64,000 bases of DNA from Pseudomonas sp. PIC25 (GCF_002286785.1 NZ_MUJY01000186.1:1-64000), one strand, 5' to 3'; shown: positions 45,709 to 55,430, counted from the stretch's first letter. The notes: a model not told the origin generated them from the letters alone. Made by a program: numbers and translations.

Positions 45709-46125
45709 GTGACGATATTGACTGCTGAGCAAGTACAGGCCTTGATCCGCGCGGGATTACCAATGGCCGAGGATATCAACCTGTGCATCGATCGGCTGGA
45801 TGCACAGGGTGTGCTGGCGCGGGTCCCGTTCAGCGCCAAGTTGGTGCGTCCCGGCGGCACTCTTTCCGGGCCGACCATCATGGCGTTGGCGGATGCCGCC
45901 ATGTATGCGGTGGTGCTGGGGCGTTTGGGGCGAGTGGAGATGGCGGTGACTTCGAACCTGAATATCAACTTCTTGGTCAAGCCTAGGCCGGTGGATCTAT
46001 TAGCCGAAGCTACGATTCTGAGATTGAGCCGACGACAGGCGGTGTGCGAAGTTTCCCTTTTCTCTCTGGGGGCTGAGGATGAATTGGTTGCGCATGTTAC
46101 CGGGACATACGCGCTACCGCTTTGA
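45709..46125 (+). CDS. PaaI/4HBT thioesterase-like protein
   Basis: The 138-residue product has the hotdog-fold PaaI pattern. N-terminal helix RAGLPMAEDINL leads into the family core GGTLSGPTIMALADAAMYAVVLGRLG, quoted here as GGTLSGPTIMALADAAMYAV, where the catalytic Asp lies, followed by SNLNINFLVKPRPVDL. Such enzymes hydrolyse acyl-CoA or act on other thioesters. The GTG start has GGGAGAGGG upstream. It is convergent with oprD across a 13-bp hairpin. Confidence 0.82.
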   Translation: MTILTAEQVQALIRAGLPMAEDINLCIDRLDAQGVLARVPFSAKLVRPGGTLSGPTIMALADAAMYAVVLGRLGRVEMAVTSNLNINFLVKPRPVDLLAEATILRLSRRQAVCEVSLFSLGAEDELVAHVTGTYALPL

Positions 46126-46130
46126 ATAGA

Positions 46131-46158
46131 GAAGAGCCCGGCAAGTGCCGGGCTCTTC
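46131..46158. terminator. 13-bp stem between convergent thioesterase and oprD
   Basis: A perfect 13-bp stem (GAAGAGCCCGGCA / TGCCGGGCTCTTC) with a 2-base loop lies in the 62-bp gap and can serve both converging genes. No long T-run follows. Confidence 0.7.
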
Positions 46159-46187
46159 CTAGGGTGCCACTGTTTGATGCTGGGAGA

Positions 46188-47465
46188 TTACAGCACTTCC
46201 AGCGGATACTCGACGATCAGGCGGAAATCGTTGATGTCGGCATCGTACGAATCATTGGCACGGTAAATGGCATTACGAACACGGAAGGACAGGTCCTTCG
46301 CTGCGCCTTCCTGGATAACGTATTTGGCTTCGATATCCAGCTCGTGCTCTTTCGCGTCGCTAGCTTCGCCGACATCAATATTGTCACCGGTGACATAGCG
46401 AGTCATGAAACTCAAGCCCGGAATGCCATAGGTAGCCATGTTGATGTCATAGCGTGCTTGCCAAGAGCGCTCATCCTTACCCAGGAAGTCGGAGTACTGG
46501 ACGGAGTTGGCGAGATAGATGGCGCCGCCACCATCGATACCGTAGTTATAGCCGGTATCGCCGGAGGAGCGCTGGTGTGCCAAGGTGAACTTATGGGCGC
46601 CAATGCTATAAGCAGCAGCCAAGCTCCAGATTTTGTTATCCAGTTCGCCAGCCAGGGCCCGGCCTTCGTCATCGCTCTTATAGAAGTTGAAGTCGAAGTT
46701 CAATGCCTGGTCTTCTGCCAGCGGCAGGTTGTAGTTCAGGTTCAGATATTTCTTTTTCCAGAAATCTTCTACGTCCGAAGCGTAGAGACCTGCGCTGAAG
46801 TCGTCAGTAAAGCTATAGCTCCCACCGACAATGTTGGCAGACTTCAGGGTGCTATCAAAATCGCCCTGAGTAACAGTGTCTCTACCAGTGGCAGTCTGGC
46901 TGCTCAACGCGGTGAAACGGCCCGCAACCAGTTCAAGTCCTTCGATCTCGTTGCTGGTTAGCAGGGTACCGGTAGCCACTTCCGGAAGAATACGGCTGTC
47001 GTCGGTGGAGAATACCGGAGTATCAACCATCTGTTTGCCATATTTCAGAACAGTGTCGGAAATACGGAACTTGATGGCGGCGCCTGCTTCGGACTGGGTG
47101 TCATCGCCACGGCCATCATCTGTTTTCGCAAATTGGCCGGTACCATAACGACCTCTGCCGCTATCTAGTTTGATGCTGCTCAATGTATGTGCATCAACGC
47201 CGACACCTACGGTGCCTTGAGTGAAACCCGACTCATAAAGCAGGCGGATGCCGAGGCCGGTCTCTTCACGGTATCCGTTGTCACCAGTCCCCGCTGCATT
47301 CGGGCGGTCACGGAAATCGCGGTTCATGTAAAGAACGCGGTTGAAGATTTTGAAGTTGCTGTCTTCGATGAATCCCTTGGATTCGGACTGGCTGGACGCT
47401 ACTGCCATTTGAGTGGTGCCCGCGGCCACGGCCAGGGCGATTACGCTCCACTTCATCACTTGCAT
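46188..47465 (-). CDS. oprD: OprD-family outer-membrane porin
   Basis: The 425-residue protein has a signal peptide (through about residue 24, VAS) and the OprD/OccD pattern of an 18-stranded barrel. It begins with SKGFIEDSNFKIFNRVLYMN, quoted as SKGFIEDSNFKIFNRV, and ends in an even run of strands (FRLIVEYPLEVL). These channels take up basic amino acids or aromatic acids and, for OprD itself, carbapenems. Position next to proS and slyX fits P. aeruginosa oprD, but the substrate is not certain. GC content is distinctly low (about 47-50% in sampled lines) against roughly 65% around it. Confidence 0.85.
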   Translation of the reverse strand: MQVMKWSVIALAVAAGTTQMAVASSQSESKGFIEDSNFKIFNRVLYMNRDFRDRPNAAGTGDNGYREETGLGIRLLYESGFTQGTVGVGVDAHTLSSIKLDSGRGRYGTGQFAKTDDGRGDDTQSEAGAAIKFRISDTVLKYGKQMVDTPVFSTDDSRILPEVATGTLLTSNEIEGLELVAGRFTALSSQTATGRDTVTQGDFDSTLKSANIVGGSYSFTDDFSAGLYASDVEDFWKKKYLNLNYNLPLAEDQALNFDFNFYKSDDEGRALAGELDNKIWSLAAAYSIGAHKFTLAHQRSSGDTGYNYGIDGGGAIYLANSVQYSDFLGKDERSWQARYDINMATYGIPGLSFMTRYVTGDNIDVGEASDAKEHELDIEAKYVIQEGAAKDLSFRVRNAIYRANDSYDADINDFRLIVEYPLEVL

Positions 47466-48228
47466 CGTGATTGCTCCTTTGGTTTAGAAGATTCTGACTG
47501 CCCGGTTGATTATTATTTGGGCAATTCTTTCTTTTTGTGTCGGCGCTAACTTATAGCACGCGGACGGTTAAGGCGATAGTTGCAATCTATTCCTTGCGAA
47601 TTCTTCACAGCGTTGTCGCAATTTCGCATGAAGGGTGTCGCAAATTCATAGATTTTGACTTGCATCCTTTCCCGGCAGGCTGTTGGGCCTGTCAGGTGCT
47701 GTTCTTCGGAAGCTCCTTGGTAATACGTGTCAGCGAGTCGTCGCCAAAGCCTTGTCGTGGATTAGCAAGAACCATGCGCAAAATAGGGTCGTTGGGCAAC
47801 CTTTGGCATTTTTTCGAAAAAACTGCTGCTGAAGGTGGCTATTGCTTCAACCTTGTCTCGACTTGTTGGACGAATGGCGGCTTTCCGGTGGGGTTGCGTA
47901 CTGGAGGCGAGGCTGATAGCGAATGGCAACTAGCGTTACCGGGGAAACTTGCAGTGGGTGGGACGATTACAGGCGGTAACGGGTGCCGTAACGCGTCCAA
48001 TTCTGTGCAAGTCGACTCCTCCGTCGGTTCTAAAGAGAGGTAAGAGTGCGCGGATCGTGAGCGTTGGCGAGGTAGGGCTGCCCTATTTTGGAGCGCTGGT
48101 GGGGCGGTTGCATGGTTTCACTCCATGGGTGGCTTGGTTATGCTGCGCGGCCCGATGGCCTGGCTGCTTGTCGCTCGGGGCTCAAAGGCTAAGCTCAAAA
48201 CAATCACCAGCCGAACAGGAGATGTCGC
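47466..48228. promoter_or_regulatory. 763-bp upstream region of oprD and HIT gene
   Basis: This is the longest gene-free stretch. It holds the divergent promoters of oprD and the HIT gene. I see two 12-bp direct repeats (TGTCGCAATTTC at 47614-47625 and TGTCGCAAATTC at 47636-47647), 22 bp apart, and AT-rich stretches near 47500-47530 next to oprD. Short open frames cross it but none has a credible protein pattern. Confidence 0.6.
47614..47647. promoter_or_regulatory. Two direct repeats spaced by 22 bp, probable regulator site
   Basis: The sequence TGTCGCAA(T/A)TTC occurs at 47614 and 47636, exactly two helical turns apart. Spaced direct repeats of this kind are typical binding sites for AraC-type activators. 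The target is probably oprD, 150-180 bp away. Regulator unknown. Confidence 0.5.
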
Positions 48229-48657
48229 ATGTTCGTCTTGGATTCACGCTTACAGCAGGACACCGTCTCGATTGGCGATTTCCCCTTGTGTCGCCTGCTG
48301 CTGATGAATGACGCCAATTATCCCTGGTTCATTCTCGTCCCTCGTCGGGAAGAGGTCAGTGAGTTGTTCCAGTTGGATGCTGCCGACCAGTTGGCGCTGT
48401 GGCGGGAAACCACTGCCTTGGCGGAGACGCTGAAAGATACCTTTCGGGCCGATAAGATGAATGTCGCCGCGTTGGGTAACGTGGTCGGTCAATTGCACAT
48501 GCATGTGATTGTCCGTCGTCGGGATGATGCGGCATGGCCTGCTCCTGTCTGGGGGCGGCATCCTGCGAAACCGTACGATGCGAAACAGATCGATGAGATC
48601 CGTGCCAAGCTCCGTCTGGTCTTGACGGAGGATTTCCATTTTGGGGGTGAGTCATGA
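48229..48657 (+). CDS. HIT-family protein
   Basis: This 142-residue protein has the HIT fold: [22 protein letters not shown], quoted as [17 protein letters not shown], and the catalytic site [10 protein letters not shown] with H90 and the nucleophile H92. The third His of the usual H-x-H-x-H motif is replaced by Ile94, so activity may be altered. CAGGAGATG precedes the ATG. It is coupled to slyX by a 4-bp overlap. Family members hydrolyse nucleotide-alkyl phosphates. Confidence 0.88.
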   Translation: MFVLDSRLQQDTVSIGDFPLCRLLLMNDANYPWFILVPRREEVSELFQLDAADQLALWRETTALAETLKDTFRADKMNVAALGNVVGQLHMHVIVRRRDDAAWPAPVWGRHPAKPYDAKQIDEIRAKLRLVLTEDFHFGGES

Positions 48658-48860
48658 GTCTCGAAATACGAATCACCGACTTGGAAACCCGGTTGGCGTT
48701 CCAGGATGACACCATCCAGGCGCTCAATGATGTGCTGGTCGCTCAGCAGCGTGTGCTTGAGCGCCTTCAGTTGCAGGTTGAAATGCTGTCGAAGCGTCAG
48801 GACGAGTTGCAGGGGCAGTTCGGTATCGATGAAGACGAGGCACCACCGCCTCATTATTGA
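48654..48860 (+). CDS. slyX: SlyX protein
   Basis: The 68-residue protein is a short coiled coil with a heptad pattern ([20 protein letters not shown]) and the conserved C-terminal PPPHY end. These match SlyX of E. coli, a protein of unknown function first seen beside slyD. It overlaps the HIT gene by 4 bp, an arrangement conserved in Pseudomonas. Confidence 0.92.
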   Translation: MSLEIRITDLETRLAFQDDTIQALNDVLVAQQRVLERLQLQVEMLSKRQDELQGQFGIDEDEAPPPHY

Positions 48861-48870
48861 GTTGCTAAAA

Positions 48871-48897
48871 GAAAAAGGCCGCTGATGCGGCCTTTCT
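48871..48897 (+). terminator. Rho-independent terminator after slyX
   Basis: A perfect 9-bp stem (AAAGGCCGC / GCGGCCTTT, loop TGAT) in an A-rich/T-rich context ends the HIT-slyX unit and faces the convergent cold-shock gene. It is bidirectional in form. Confidence 0.82.
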
Positions 48898-48906
48898 TCA
48901 TTGTGC

Positions 48907-49512
48907 TTAGCGACGACTGGGCAGCGCTGCGATTACATCCTCTGCCTGCAGGCCTTTGTCTCTTTGCATGACGGAGAACTCCACGCGCTGGCCTTCTACC
49001 AGAACCCGGTGGCCCTCGCCGCGAATGGCACGGAAGTGGACGAAGATGTCTTCGCCGTTATCCCGAGAAATGAAGCCGAAACCCTTGGAGGTATTGAACC
49101 ATTTGACCGTGCCGGTCTCTCGATTGCCGTCGGTGATTGGGCTGTCCTGTCGGTAGACAGGGCCCGGTTTTGCGGTGATGGCAAGATTCAGCAGTACTGC
49201 TGCAATCGCCGGCGCCAGGCCGAAGAGGATGGCGGGCTGGCCGGCGATGTAAGGGAATGGTACGAGCAGGACGATTGTCTGCAGTACCACCGCCAGGACC
49301 AGCAGGAGAGAGGTCAGGATATGCCAGGGCGTGGGAGCGGGTTGGTTGGCCGAGGGTTGCGCTGGGACGATCAGCAGGTTGAGCAGGCCGAACAGTGCCA
49401 GGTAGATCGCATCGGGTTGCTGCAGGTAAGGCAGGGCTTCGCTGCGCAGGCTGGGAATAAAGGACAGCAGCAAGGCAACTGCGCCCGTCAGGAGATGGAC
49501 GATTTTCAACAT
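48907..49512 (-). CDS. Membrane protein with C-terminal cold-shock domain
   Basis: The 201-residue product has three or four membrane segments in the first 125 residues and then a CspA-type domain (about 136-200). The domain contains [15 protein letters not shown] (RNP1) and DIFVHF (RNP2). A membrane-tethered nucleic-acid-binding domain is unusual, though such fusions occur across Pseudomonas at this position. I chose the ATG at 49512, giving [19 protein letters not shown] longer start at 49593 would add 27 unlikely residues. RNA binding at the membrane is inferred. Confidence 0.84.
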   Translation of the reverse strand: MLKIVHLLTGAVALLLSFIPSLRSEALPYLQQPDAIYLALFGLLNLLIVPAQPSANQPAPTPWHILTSLLLVLAVVLQTIVLLVPFPYIAGQPAILFGLAPAIAAVLLNLAITAKPGPVYRQDSPITDGNRETGTVKWFNTSKGFGFISRDNGEDIFVHFRAIRGEGHRVLVEGQRVEFSVMQRDKGLQAEDVIAALPSRR

Positions 49513-49678
49513 GGGCAATGAACTCACTTTGCGAAAGGTATAGAAAGCGCGGCTCGTACTTCCTCCGATGAAGAACGACATGGAGGTGCGCAAAAGACCG
49601 GCCTATGTTCCCGCTCATCCGCAAGGAGGGGCGGAAACACGAGGCGTATTTAACAGTAAAAGCGCGGGGTTGCTCAAA

Positions 49679-50743
49679 TCATGCGCTGAGCGCGGCTTCC
49701 GAAACGGGGGGGTGAATCTGGTTGCGACCGTTCCGCTTGGCTTGGTAGAGCGCATCGTCGGCGCGGGTGATGAGGCTTTCCAGATCGTCGCCGGACTCTG
49801 CCAGGGTGATGCCGAAGGAGGCCGTGATGGTATCCAATATCTGATCGGTACGACGGACCTTGACACGCAATGCCTGGATCTTGAGGCGTAGCTGCTCGGC
49901 GAAGTGCTGGGCGGTTTCCATGTCGAAGCAGTCGCGCAGAATGACGCAGAACTCTTCGCCGCCGTAACGGGCTGCCATGGCACGTGGAGGAAGCAGGTCG
50001 CGCAACAGTTGGCCGACATGTTGGAGAACGCGGTCGCCCAGTGGGTGGCCGTACTGGTCATTGAACTGCTTGAAGTGGTCGATATCGAGCATTACCAGTG
50101 CCAGCCCGTGGTGGTCGGCGTTCAGTGCTTGTTCGAGCAGGCGGGTGAAGGCATGCCGGTTGAAGACGTGAGTCAGGCTGTCGAGCGTCGCGGCCCTTTG
50201 GGCGCGTTCCAACTGGTTGCGCAGGTTCTGGATTTCCGTCTGGGCTGCGCGCAAGCGATAGAGAAACTTTTCCTGCTGCTCCTGCATCAGCTGTGTGCTT
50301 TGTTGCAGTTCGTTGAGCACGTTGGGCAGATCATCAATGATCGGCTCATGCAGGGCGGCGAGGCCTTGGCTCAGGCTGGCCTGATAGGCCTGGCTGCCGG
50401 CCACGCTGCGCGAAACATCGCCCTCGATGTCGTCGACCAGTTCGAGAACTTGCTGTTGCCCTGCGCGAGTCTCTTCCAATTCTCCCCGGATGATGTAGTC
50501 GCGGAAGAGCTTGGCAGCGGTTTCCGGAGGGAAGCTGGCGAAATCCTTGACGATCTTGTCCAGACGCCTGTTCAGTTCGGGCTCCTGACCTTTGCAGTAG
50601 GTATACCAGAGCGCGTAATGAATGGGATTCGGCGGAATGTCGTGACGCACCATGTGCGGTACCGCCTGTTTCAGGAGTTCCGCCGCCTCTCGGGTCTCTT
50701 CCGGGTACAGCTCAAGAATGGAGGGGGCTTTCGGCTGGCTCAT
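49679..50743 (-). CDS. Diguanylate cyclase (GGDEF)
   Basis: The 354-residue protein has an N-terminal helical sensor-like region of about 180 residues with a predicted coiled coil (QLMQEQQEKFLYRLRAAQ) and then a GGDEF domain with active-site GGEEF at 261-265. It therefore should make c-di-GMP from GTP. The RxxD inhibitory site expected five residues upstream is missing (the sequence there is PPRA), so product inhibition is probably absent. No membrane segment or PAS domain is visible. The ATG at 50743 is preferred over the GTG three codons upstream. Confidence 0.88.
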   Translation of the reverse strand: MSQPKAPSILELYPEETREAAELLKQAVPHMVRHDIPPNPIHYALWYTYCKGQEPELNRRLDKIVKDFASFPPETAAKLFRDYIIRGELEETRAGQQQVLELVDDIEGDVSRSVAGSQAYQASLSQGLAALHEPIIDDLPNVLNELQQSTQLMQEQQEKFLYRLRAAQTEIQNLRNQLERAQRAATLDSLTHVFNRHAFTRLLEQALNADHHGLALVMLDIDHFKQFNDQYGHPLGDRVLQHVGQLLRDLLPPRAMAARYGGEEFCVILRDCFDMETAQHFAEQLRLKIQALRVKVRRTDQILDTITASFGITLAESGDDLESLITRADDALYQAKRNGRNQIHPPVSEAALSA

Positions 50744-50851
50744 GGATGTCACTGGTCGGTCGGGGTTGCCTGAGAATAGAACAGTCGGTGGCGCGTCGCC
50801 TAGGCGGGGTGAGCGCCAAGATGGCCTTTTGCCGCGCCACCGGACGACTGG

Positions 50852-51322
50852 TTAGGCGTCGAGCAGGCTGCGCAGCATCCAGGCGGTCTTTTCATGGATC
50901 TGCATGCGTTGGGTCAGCAGGTCGGCAGTGGGCTCGTCGCTGACCTTCTCGAGCAGCGGGAAAATACCGCGGGCTGTGCGGATCACCGCTTCCTGGCCCT
51001 GGACGAGCTGCTTGATCATGTCCTGGGCGGAGGGCACTTCCTCTTCCTCCTTGATGGAGGACAGGCGGGCATAGGCGGCATAGGTTCCCGGAGCGGGGAA
51101 GCCGAGGGCGCGAATGCGTTCGGCGATGGAGTCTACGGCCAGGGCCAGTTCGTTGTACTGACCTTCGAACATCAGATGCAGGGTATTGAACATCGGGCCG
51201 GTGACGTTCCAGTGGAAGTTATGAGTCTTCAGATACAGGGTATAGGTGTCCGCGAGCAGTCGGGACAGGCCTTCGGCGATGGCTTTGCGGTCCTGTTCGG
51301 CAATGCCGATGTTGATTTCCAT
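50852..51322 (-). CDS. dps: Dps ferritin-like DNA-protecting protein
   Basis: Dps forms a 12-mer shell that oxidises and stores iron and shields DNA during stress. The 156-residue product has the ferroxidase ligands H37 (NFHWNV), D64 and E68, spaced 27 and 31 residues apart as in characterised Dps proteins. It has the typical four-helix sequence. It sits near slyX and the cold-shock gene, as I recall in P. aeruginosa. Expression in stationary phase is expected, but no clear RpoS promoter was identified. Confidence 0.94.
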   Translation of the reverse strand: MEINIGIAEQDRKAIAEGLSRLLADTYTLYLKTHNFHWNVTGPMFNTLHLMFEGQYNELALAVDSIAERIRALGFPAPGTYAAYARLSSIKEEEEVPSAQDMIKQLVQGQEAVIRTARGIFPLLEKVSDEPTADLLTQRMQIHEKTAWMLRSLLDA

Positions 51323-51442
51323 GCCATTTCTCCTCTCTGTTTGCTTGAAGCGATACGGATAGAGCCTAACACAGGGTGGGCTGGGCTAATCCTTGGCGTG
51401 TGTCAATGAAGCTCTGTTTAGAAGGTGCGGTTGTCTGGATGT

Positions 51443-52261
51443 TCATCGCTTGGGCAGCAATCTGGCAAGCAGGCGAGGATAGGCGGCGGGAAGCAGCCGT
51501 TGCATGCGGTCGAGCAGGCGGGCATCGGCACCGATGAGGATGCGGGGGTTGTCCGCCTTTATGCCTTTGACGATGGCTTCGGCTGCCTGTGCGGCGCTAG
51601 TGCGAGCCAGCCGCTCGAAGCGCTCCGCGGCGCGACCGGCATCCCGGCAGCCATCCACGCTCTGGTAGAAGCGTGCGGCGCGAGCGATGTTGGTCTTGAT
51701 GCCGCCGGGGTGGACGCAGCTGGCTGAGACGCCGGAGCCATGGATTTCCTGGCGCAGGGCTTCGGTAAAACCGCGAACGGCGAATTTGCTGGCGTTGTAG
51801 GCGCCCTGGGTCGGAATGCCAATGATGCCGAAGATGCTGGAGAGATTGACGATGTGACCGTCGCCGTTTTTCAGCAGATGGGGCAGGAAGGCCTTGGTGC
51901 CATGTACGACTCCCCAGAAATTGATGCCCATCAACCATTCGAAATCGTCGTAGCTCAACTCCGCAATGGTTTGCGTTACCGCGACCCCGGCATTGTTGAT
52001 GATCAGCTGGGCACGGCCATGCTGGTTCAGTACGTCATCGGCGAATGAGTAGACGGCACTTCGATCGGAAACATCCAGGACATGCAGGCTGACGGCCTGT
52101 GTGTGGTCTCGGATCGCTGCTGCGGTGGTTTCCAATCCTCGTGCATCGATATCGGCAAGGGCCAGGTGGCATCCTTCCCCGGCCAGGCGTTCGGCCAATG
52201 CCCGGCCGATACCTGAGGCAGCGCCAGTGATCACGGCTACCTTGCCGGAAAGTGTCTGCAT
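51443..52261 (-). CDS. Short-chain dehydrogenase/reductase
   Basis: The 272-residue enzyme has the NAD(P)-binding TGAASGIG at 12-19, INNAG near 90, catalytic Ser in NLSSIFG and YNASK near 157. AAGGAGCG precedes the ATG at 52261. Its length and C-terminal extension (LLDRMQRLLPAAYPRLLARL, quoted as RLLPAAYPRLLARL) are those of an uncharacterised SDR branch. It is a stand-alone gene. The substrate is unknown. Confidence 0.85.
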   Translation of the reverse strand: MQTLSGKVAVITGAASGIGRALAERLAGEGCHLALADIDARGLETTAAAIRDHTQAVSLHVLDVSDRSAVYSFADDVLNQHGRAQLIINNAGVAVTQTIAELSYDDFEWLMGINFWGVVHGTKAFLPHLLKNGDGHIVNLSSIFGIIGIPTQGAYNASKFAVRGFTEALRQEIHGSGVSASCVHPGGIKTNIARAARFYQSVDGCRDAGRAAERFERLARTSAAQAAEAIVKGIKADNPRILIGADARLLDRMQRLLPAAYPRLLARLLPKR

Positions 52262-52511
52262 GATCGCTCCTTGGGGGCGGGTGATGAGCCCGTTCTGGTG
52301 GGTCTGGCTTTCCATAAATGAGCTGAGCGTCTCGGCTCGGTGGCGAGGGTAGTCACAGTAGCGTTCGGGTACAACTGATAAGTGCATTGGGAGAAGCGGG
52401 GTGGGATGGGCTGGCGGCTGCGTCGAATCGATTAACCATATATAATCCCGCCCCTTGCCGCGGGACGCGGGCTCGCGGCGTTGTTTCTTTATACGATGCT
52501 GGAGCGATCCG

Positions 52512-52781
52512 ATGCCTATTTATGAGTATCAGTGCGGGTCCTGTGGCCATCAGCTGGAAGCCATCCAGAAATTCAGCGATGCGCCATTGGTCGATTGCCC
52601 GACCTGCGATAAGCCTGAATTGAAGAAAATGCTTTCGGTGCCTGGATTCCGCTTGAAGGGCGGGGGCTGGTACGAGACCGATTTCAAGACTGGCGCGAAG
52701 AAGAATCTGGCCGCTGGCGACAGTGCTCCAGCCTGCTCCGGCAATGGCTGTGGCGCCTCCGGTTGCTCCGCCGCCGATTGA
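52512..52781 (+). CDS. FmdB-family zinc-ribbon regulatory protein
   Basis: The 89-residue product has a FmdB zinc ribbon with C8, C11, C29 and C32 (YQCGSCGH...DCPTC) at the N-terminus. A Gly/Cys/Ser-rich C-terminus ([10 protein letters not shown]) follows. Such proteins are widespread as the gene upstream of aspS in Pseudomonas. The role may be regulatory; FmdB was named in methylotrophs. GGAGCGATCCG precedes the ATG. The aspS start is 44 bases after its stop. Confidence 0.88.
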   Translation: MPIYEYQCGSCGHQLEAIQKFSDAPLVDCPTCDKPELKKMLSVPGFRLKGGGWYETDFKTGAKKNLAAGDSAPACSGNGCGASGCSAAD

Positions 52782-52825
52782 GCGGCACGACGAACTCAAG
52801 ACTCACGAGAAGCGAAAACACCATC

Positions 52826-54601
52826 ATGATGCGCAGCCACTATTGCGGCCAACTGAACGAGAGCCTGGATGGGCAGGAAGTCACCCTTTGCGGTTGGGTA
52901 CACCGCCGTCGCGACCATGGCGGGGTAATCTTCCTCGACATTCGTGACCGCGAAGGCCTGGCCCAGGTGGTATTCGATCCGGATCGCGCGGATACCTTCG
53001 CCACCGCCGACCGGGTGCGCAGCGAATACGTGGTCAAGATCACCGGCAAGGTGCGTTTGCGTCCGGCTGGAGCGGTCAATCCGAACATGGCTTCCGGTGC
53101 CATCGAAGTATTGGGCTACGAACTGGAAGTGCTGAACCAGGCAGAAACGCCGCCGTTCCCGCTGGACGAATACTCCGATGTCGGTGAAGAAACGCGTCTG
53201 CGTTATCGCTTCATCGATCTTCGTCGGCCGGAAATGGCCGCCAAGCTGAAGTTGCGCTCGCGCATCACCAGCAGTATCCGTCGGTATCTGGACGAGAACG
53301 GCTTCCTCGACGTGGAAACGCCGATCCTGACCCGGGCGACACCGGAAGGCGCGCGCGATTATCTGGTGCCGAGTCGTACCCATGCCGGCAGCTTCTTCGC
53401 TTTGCCGCAATCCCCTCAGCTGTTCAAGCAGCTCCTGATGGTGGCCGGCTTCGATCGCTACTACCAGATCGCCAAGTGCTTCCGCGACGAGGACCTGCGT
53501 GCTGATCGCCAGCCGGAATTCACCCAGATCGACATCGAAACCAGCTTCCTCGATGAAAGCGACATCATGGGTATCACCGAGAACATGATTCGCAAACTGT
53601 TCAAGGAGGTGCTCGACCTGGAGTTCGGTGCGTTCCCGCACATGACTTTCGAAGAAGCCATGCGCCGCTACGGTTCGGACAAGCCGGACCTGCGTATTCC
53701 GCTGGAGCTGGTGGATGTCGCCGATCAGCTCAAGGAAGTGGAGTTCAAGGTGTTCAGCGGTCCGGCCAACGATGCGAAAGGACGTGTCGCTGCATTGCGC
53801 GTACCGGGCGCTGCGAACATGCCGCGCAGCCAGATCGACGACTACACCAAGTTCGTCGGAATCTATGGCGCCAAGGGGCTGGCCTACATCAAGGTCAACG
53901 AGCGCGCCAAGGGTGTAGAGGGGCTGCAGTCGCCGATCGTCAAGTTCATTCCGGAAGCCAATCTCAACGTGATCCTCGATCGCGTCGGGGCGGTGGACGG
54001 GGATATCGTATTCTTTGGCGCAGACAAGGCGAAGATCGTCAGCGAAGCCCTGGGTGCCCTGCGTATTCGCCTGGGCCACGACCTCAACCTGCTCACTTGC
54101 GAGTGGGCGCCGCTGTGGGTCGTGGATTTCCCGATGTTCGAAGAGAACGACGACGGCTCGCTCTCCGCGTTGCACCACCCGTTCACCTCGCCGAAGTGCA
54201 CGCCGGCCGAGCTGGAAGCGAATCCGGCCGCAGCCCTGTCGCGCGCTTACGACATGGTTCTGAACGGTACCGAGCTGGGCGGTGGGTCCATCCGTATCCA
54301 TAACAAGGAGATGCAGCAGGCGGTCTTCCGCGTACTGGGCATCAGCGAAGACGAGCAGCAGGAAAAATTCGGCTTCCTCCTCGACGCCCTCAAATTCGGT
54401 GCGCCGCCGCATGGCGGACTGGCGTTCGGCCTGGATCGCCTGGTGATGTTGATGACCGGCGCTCAGTCGATCCGCGAGGTCATCGCCTTCCCGAAAACCC
54501 AGAGTGCCGCCTGCGTCATGACCCAGGCGCCGGGTGCGGTGGACGCCAAGGCGCTGCGCGAGCTGCACATCCGCCTGCGCGAGCAGCCGAAAGCGGAATA
54601 A
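52826..54601 (+). CDS. aspS: Aspartyl-tRNA synthetase (non-discriminating type)
   Basis: AspRS charges tRNA-Asp and, in pseudomonads, also tRNA-Asn, which is then amidated. The 591-residue enzyme has an OB-fold anticodon-binding domain (residues 1-110), class II motif 2 in [16 protein letters not shown] and motif 3 [13 protein letters not shown], and the bacterial GAD insertion between. The start ATG ([10 protein letters not shown]) agrees with the P. aeruginosa enzyme; the next codon is also ATG. Length and motifs are intact. Confidence 0.97.
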   Translation: MMRSHYCGQLNESLDGQEVTLCGWVHRRRDHGGVIFLDIRDREGLAQVVFDPDRADTFATADRVRSEYVVKITGKVRLRPAGAVNPNMASGAIEVLGYELEVLNQAETPPFPLDEYSDVGEETRLRYRFIDLRRPEMAAKLKLRSRITSSIRRYLDENGFLDVETPILTRATPEGARDYLVPSRTHAGSFFALPQSPQLFKQLLMVAGFDRYYQIAKCFRDEDLRADRQPEFTQIDIETSFLDESDIMGITENMIRKLFKEVLDLEFGAFPHMTFEEAMRRYGSDKPDLRIPLELVDVADQLKEVEFKVFSGPANDAKGRVAALRVPGAANMPRSQIDDYTKFVGIYGAKGLAYIKVNERAKGVEGLQSPIVKFIPEANLNVILDRVGAVDGDIVFFGADKAKIVSEALGALRIRLGHDLNLLTCEWAPLWVVDFPMFEENDDGSLSALHHPFTSPKCTPAELEANPAAALSRAYDMVLNGTELGGGSIRIHNKEMQQAVFRVLGISEDEQQEKFGFLLDALKFGAPPHGGLAFGLDRLVMLMTGAQSIREVIAFPKTQSAACVMTQAPGAVDAKALRELHIRLREQPKAE

Positions 54602-54664
54602 TCGTTCAACCATTGGGGCGGCACGTGTCGTGTGCCGCCGAGCTGAAGAGAAACGGAGTGAGTT

Positions 54665-55414
54665 ATGGCTGGTCATTCCAAATGGGCCAACATCAAGCAC
54701 CGCAAGGAACGTCAGGACGCCAAGCGCGGCAAGATCTTCACCAAGCTGATTCGTGAATTGACCGTCGCGGCCAAGCATGGCGGCGGAAACCCGGCGGATA
54801 ACCCGCGTCTGCGCCTGGCCGTGGACAAGGCACTGACCGCCAACATGACCCGTGACACCATCGATCGCGCCATTGCCCGTGGGGCCGGTTCGAACGATGC
54901 CGACAACATGGTCGAACTGAGCTATGAAGGCTATGCGCCGAGCGGCGTGGCGATCATCGTCGAGGCGATGACCGACAACCGTAATCGCACCGCGGCGGAA
55001 GTGCGTCACGCCTTCAGCAAGTGCGGTGGCAACTTAGGCACCGACGGTTCGGTGGCCTACATGTTCGATCGTAAGGGGCAGATCAGCTATGCGCCGGGCG
55101 TCGACGAAGACGCATTGATGGAAGCGGCGCTGGAAGCGGGTGCCGACGACGTGGTGGCCGCAGAGGACGGTTCGGTCGAGGTCTACACGTCCTTCGCCGA
55201 TTTCCTGTCGGTGAACGAGGCGCTGACCACCGCGGGATTCAAGGGCGATGAGGCGGAAGTGGCGATGATTCCTTCGATCACCGCGCCGATTGCCGACTTG
55301 GAGACCGCGCAGAAGGTCATGAAGTTGATCGATATGCTGGAAGACCTGGACGATGTGCAGAACGTCTACCACAACGCCGAAATTCCTGACGAGATCATGG
55401 AACAGCTGAGCTGA
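54665..55414 (+). CDS. YebC/PmpR family transcriptional regulator
   Basis: The 249-residue product is a YebC-type protein, [18 protein letters not shown]..., with the conserved N-terminal [13 protein letters not shown] and [12 protein letters not shown]. In P. aeruginosa the homologue PmpR represses PQS quorum-sensing genes. Related proteins elsewhere relieve ribosome stalling at polyproline. The role here is therefore either transcriptional or translational. It lies 63 bases after aspS and has its own terminator. Confidence 0.92.
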   Translation: MAGHSKWANIKHRKERQDAKRGKIFTKLIRELTVAAKHGGGNPADNPRLRLAVDKALTANMTRDTIDRAIARGAGSNDADNMVELSYEGYAPSGVAIIVEAMTDNRNRTAAEVRHAFSKCGGNLGTDGSVAYMFDRKGQISYAPGVDEDALMEAALEAGADDVVAAEDGSVEVYTSFADFLSVNEALTTAGFKGDEAEVAMIPSITAPIADLETAQKVMKLIDMLEDLDDVQNVYHNAEIPDEIMEQLS

Positions 55415-55430
55415 CGAACCGGGTCGAACG

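Noticed and set aside
47537-48043. 168-aa open frame upstream of the HIT gene
   Set aside because: No signal peptide, domain or ribosome-binding site is convincing, and it lies in a divergent promoter region.
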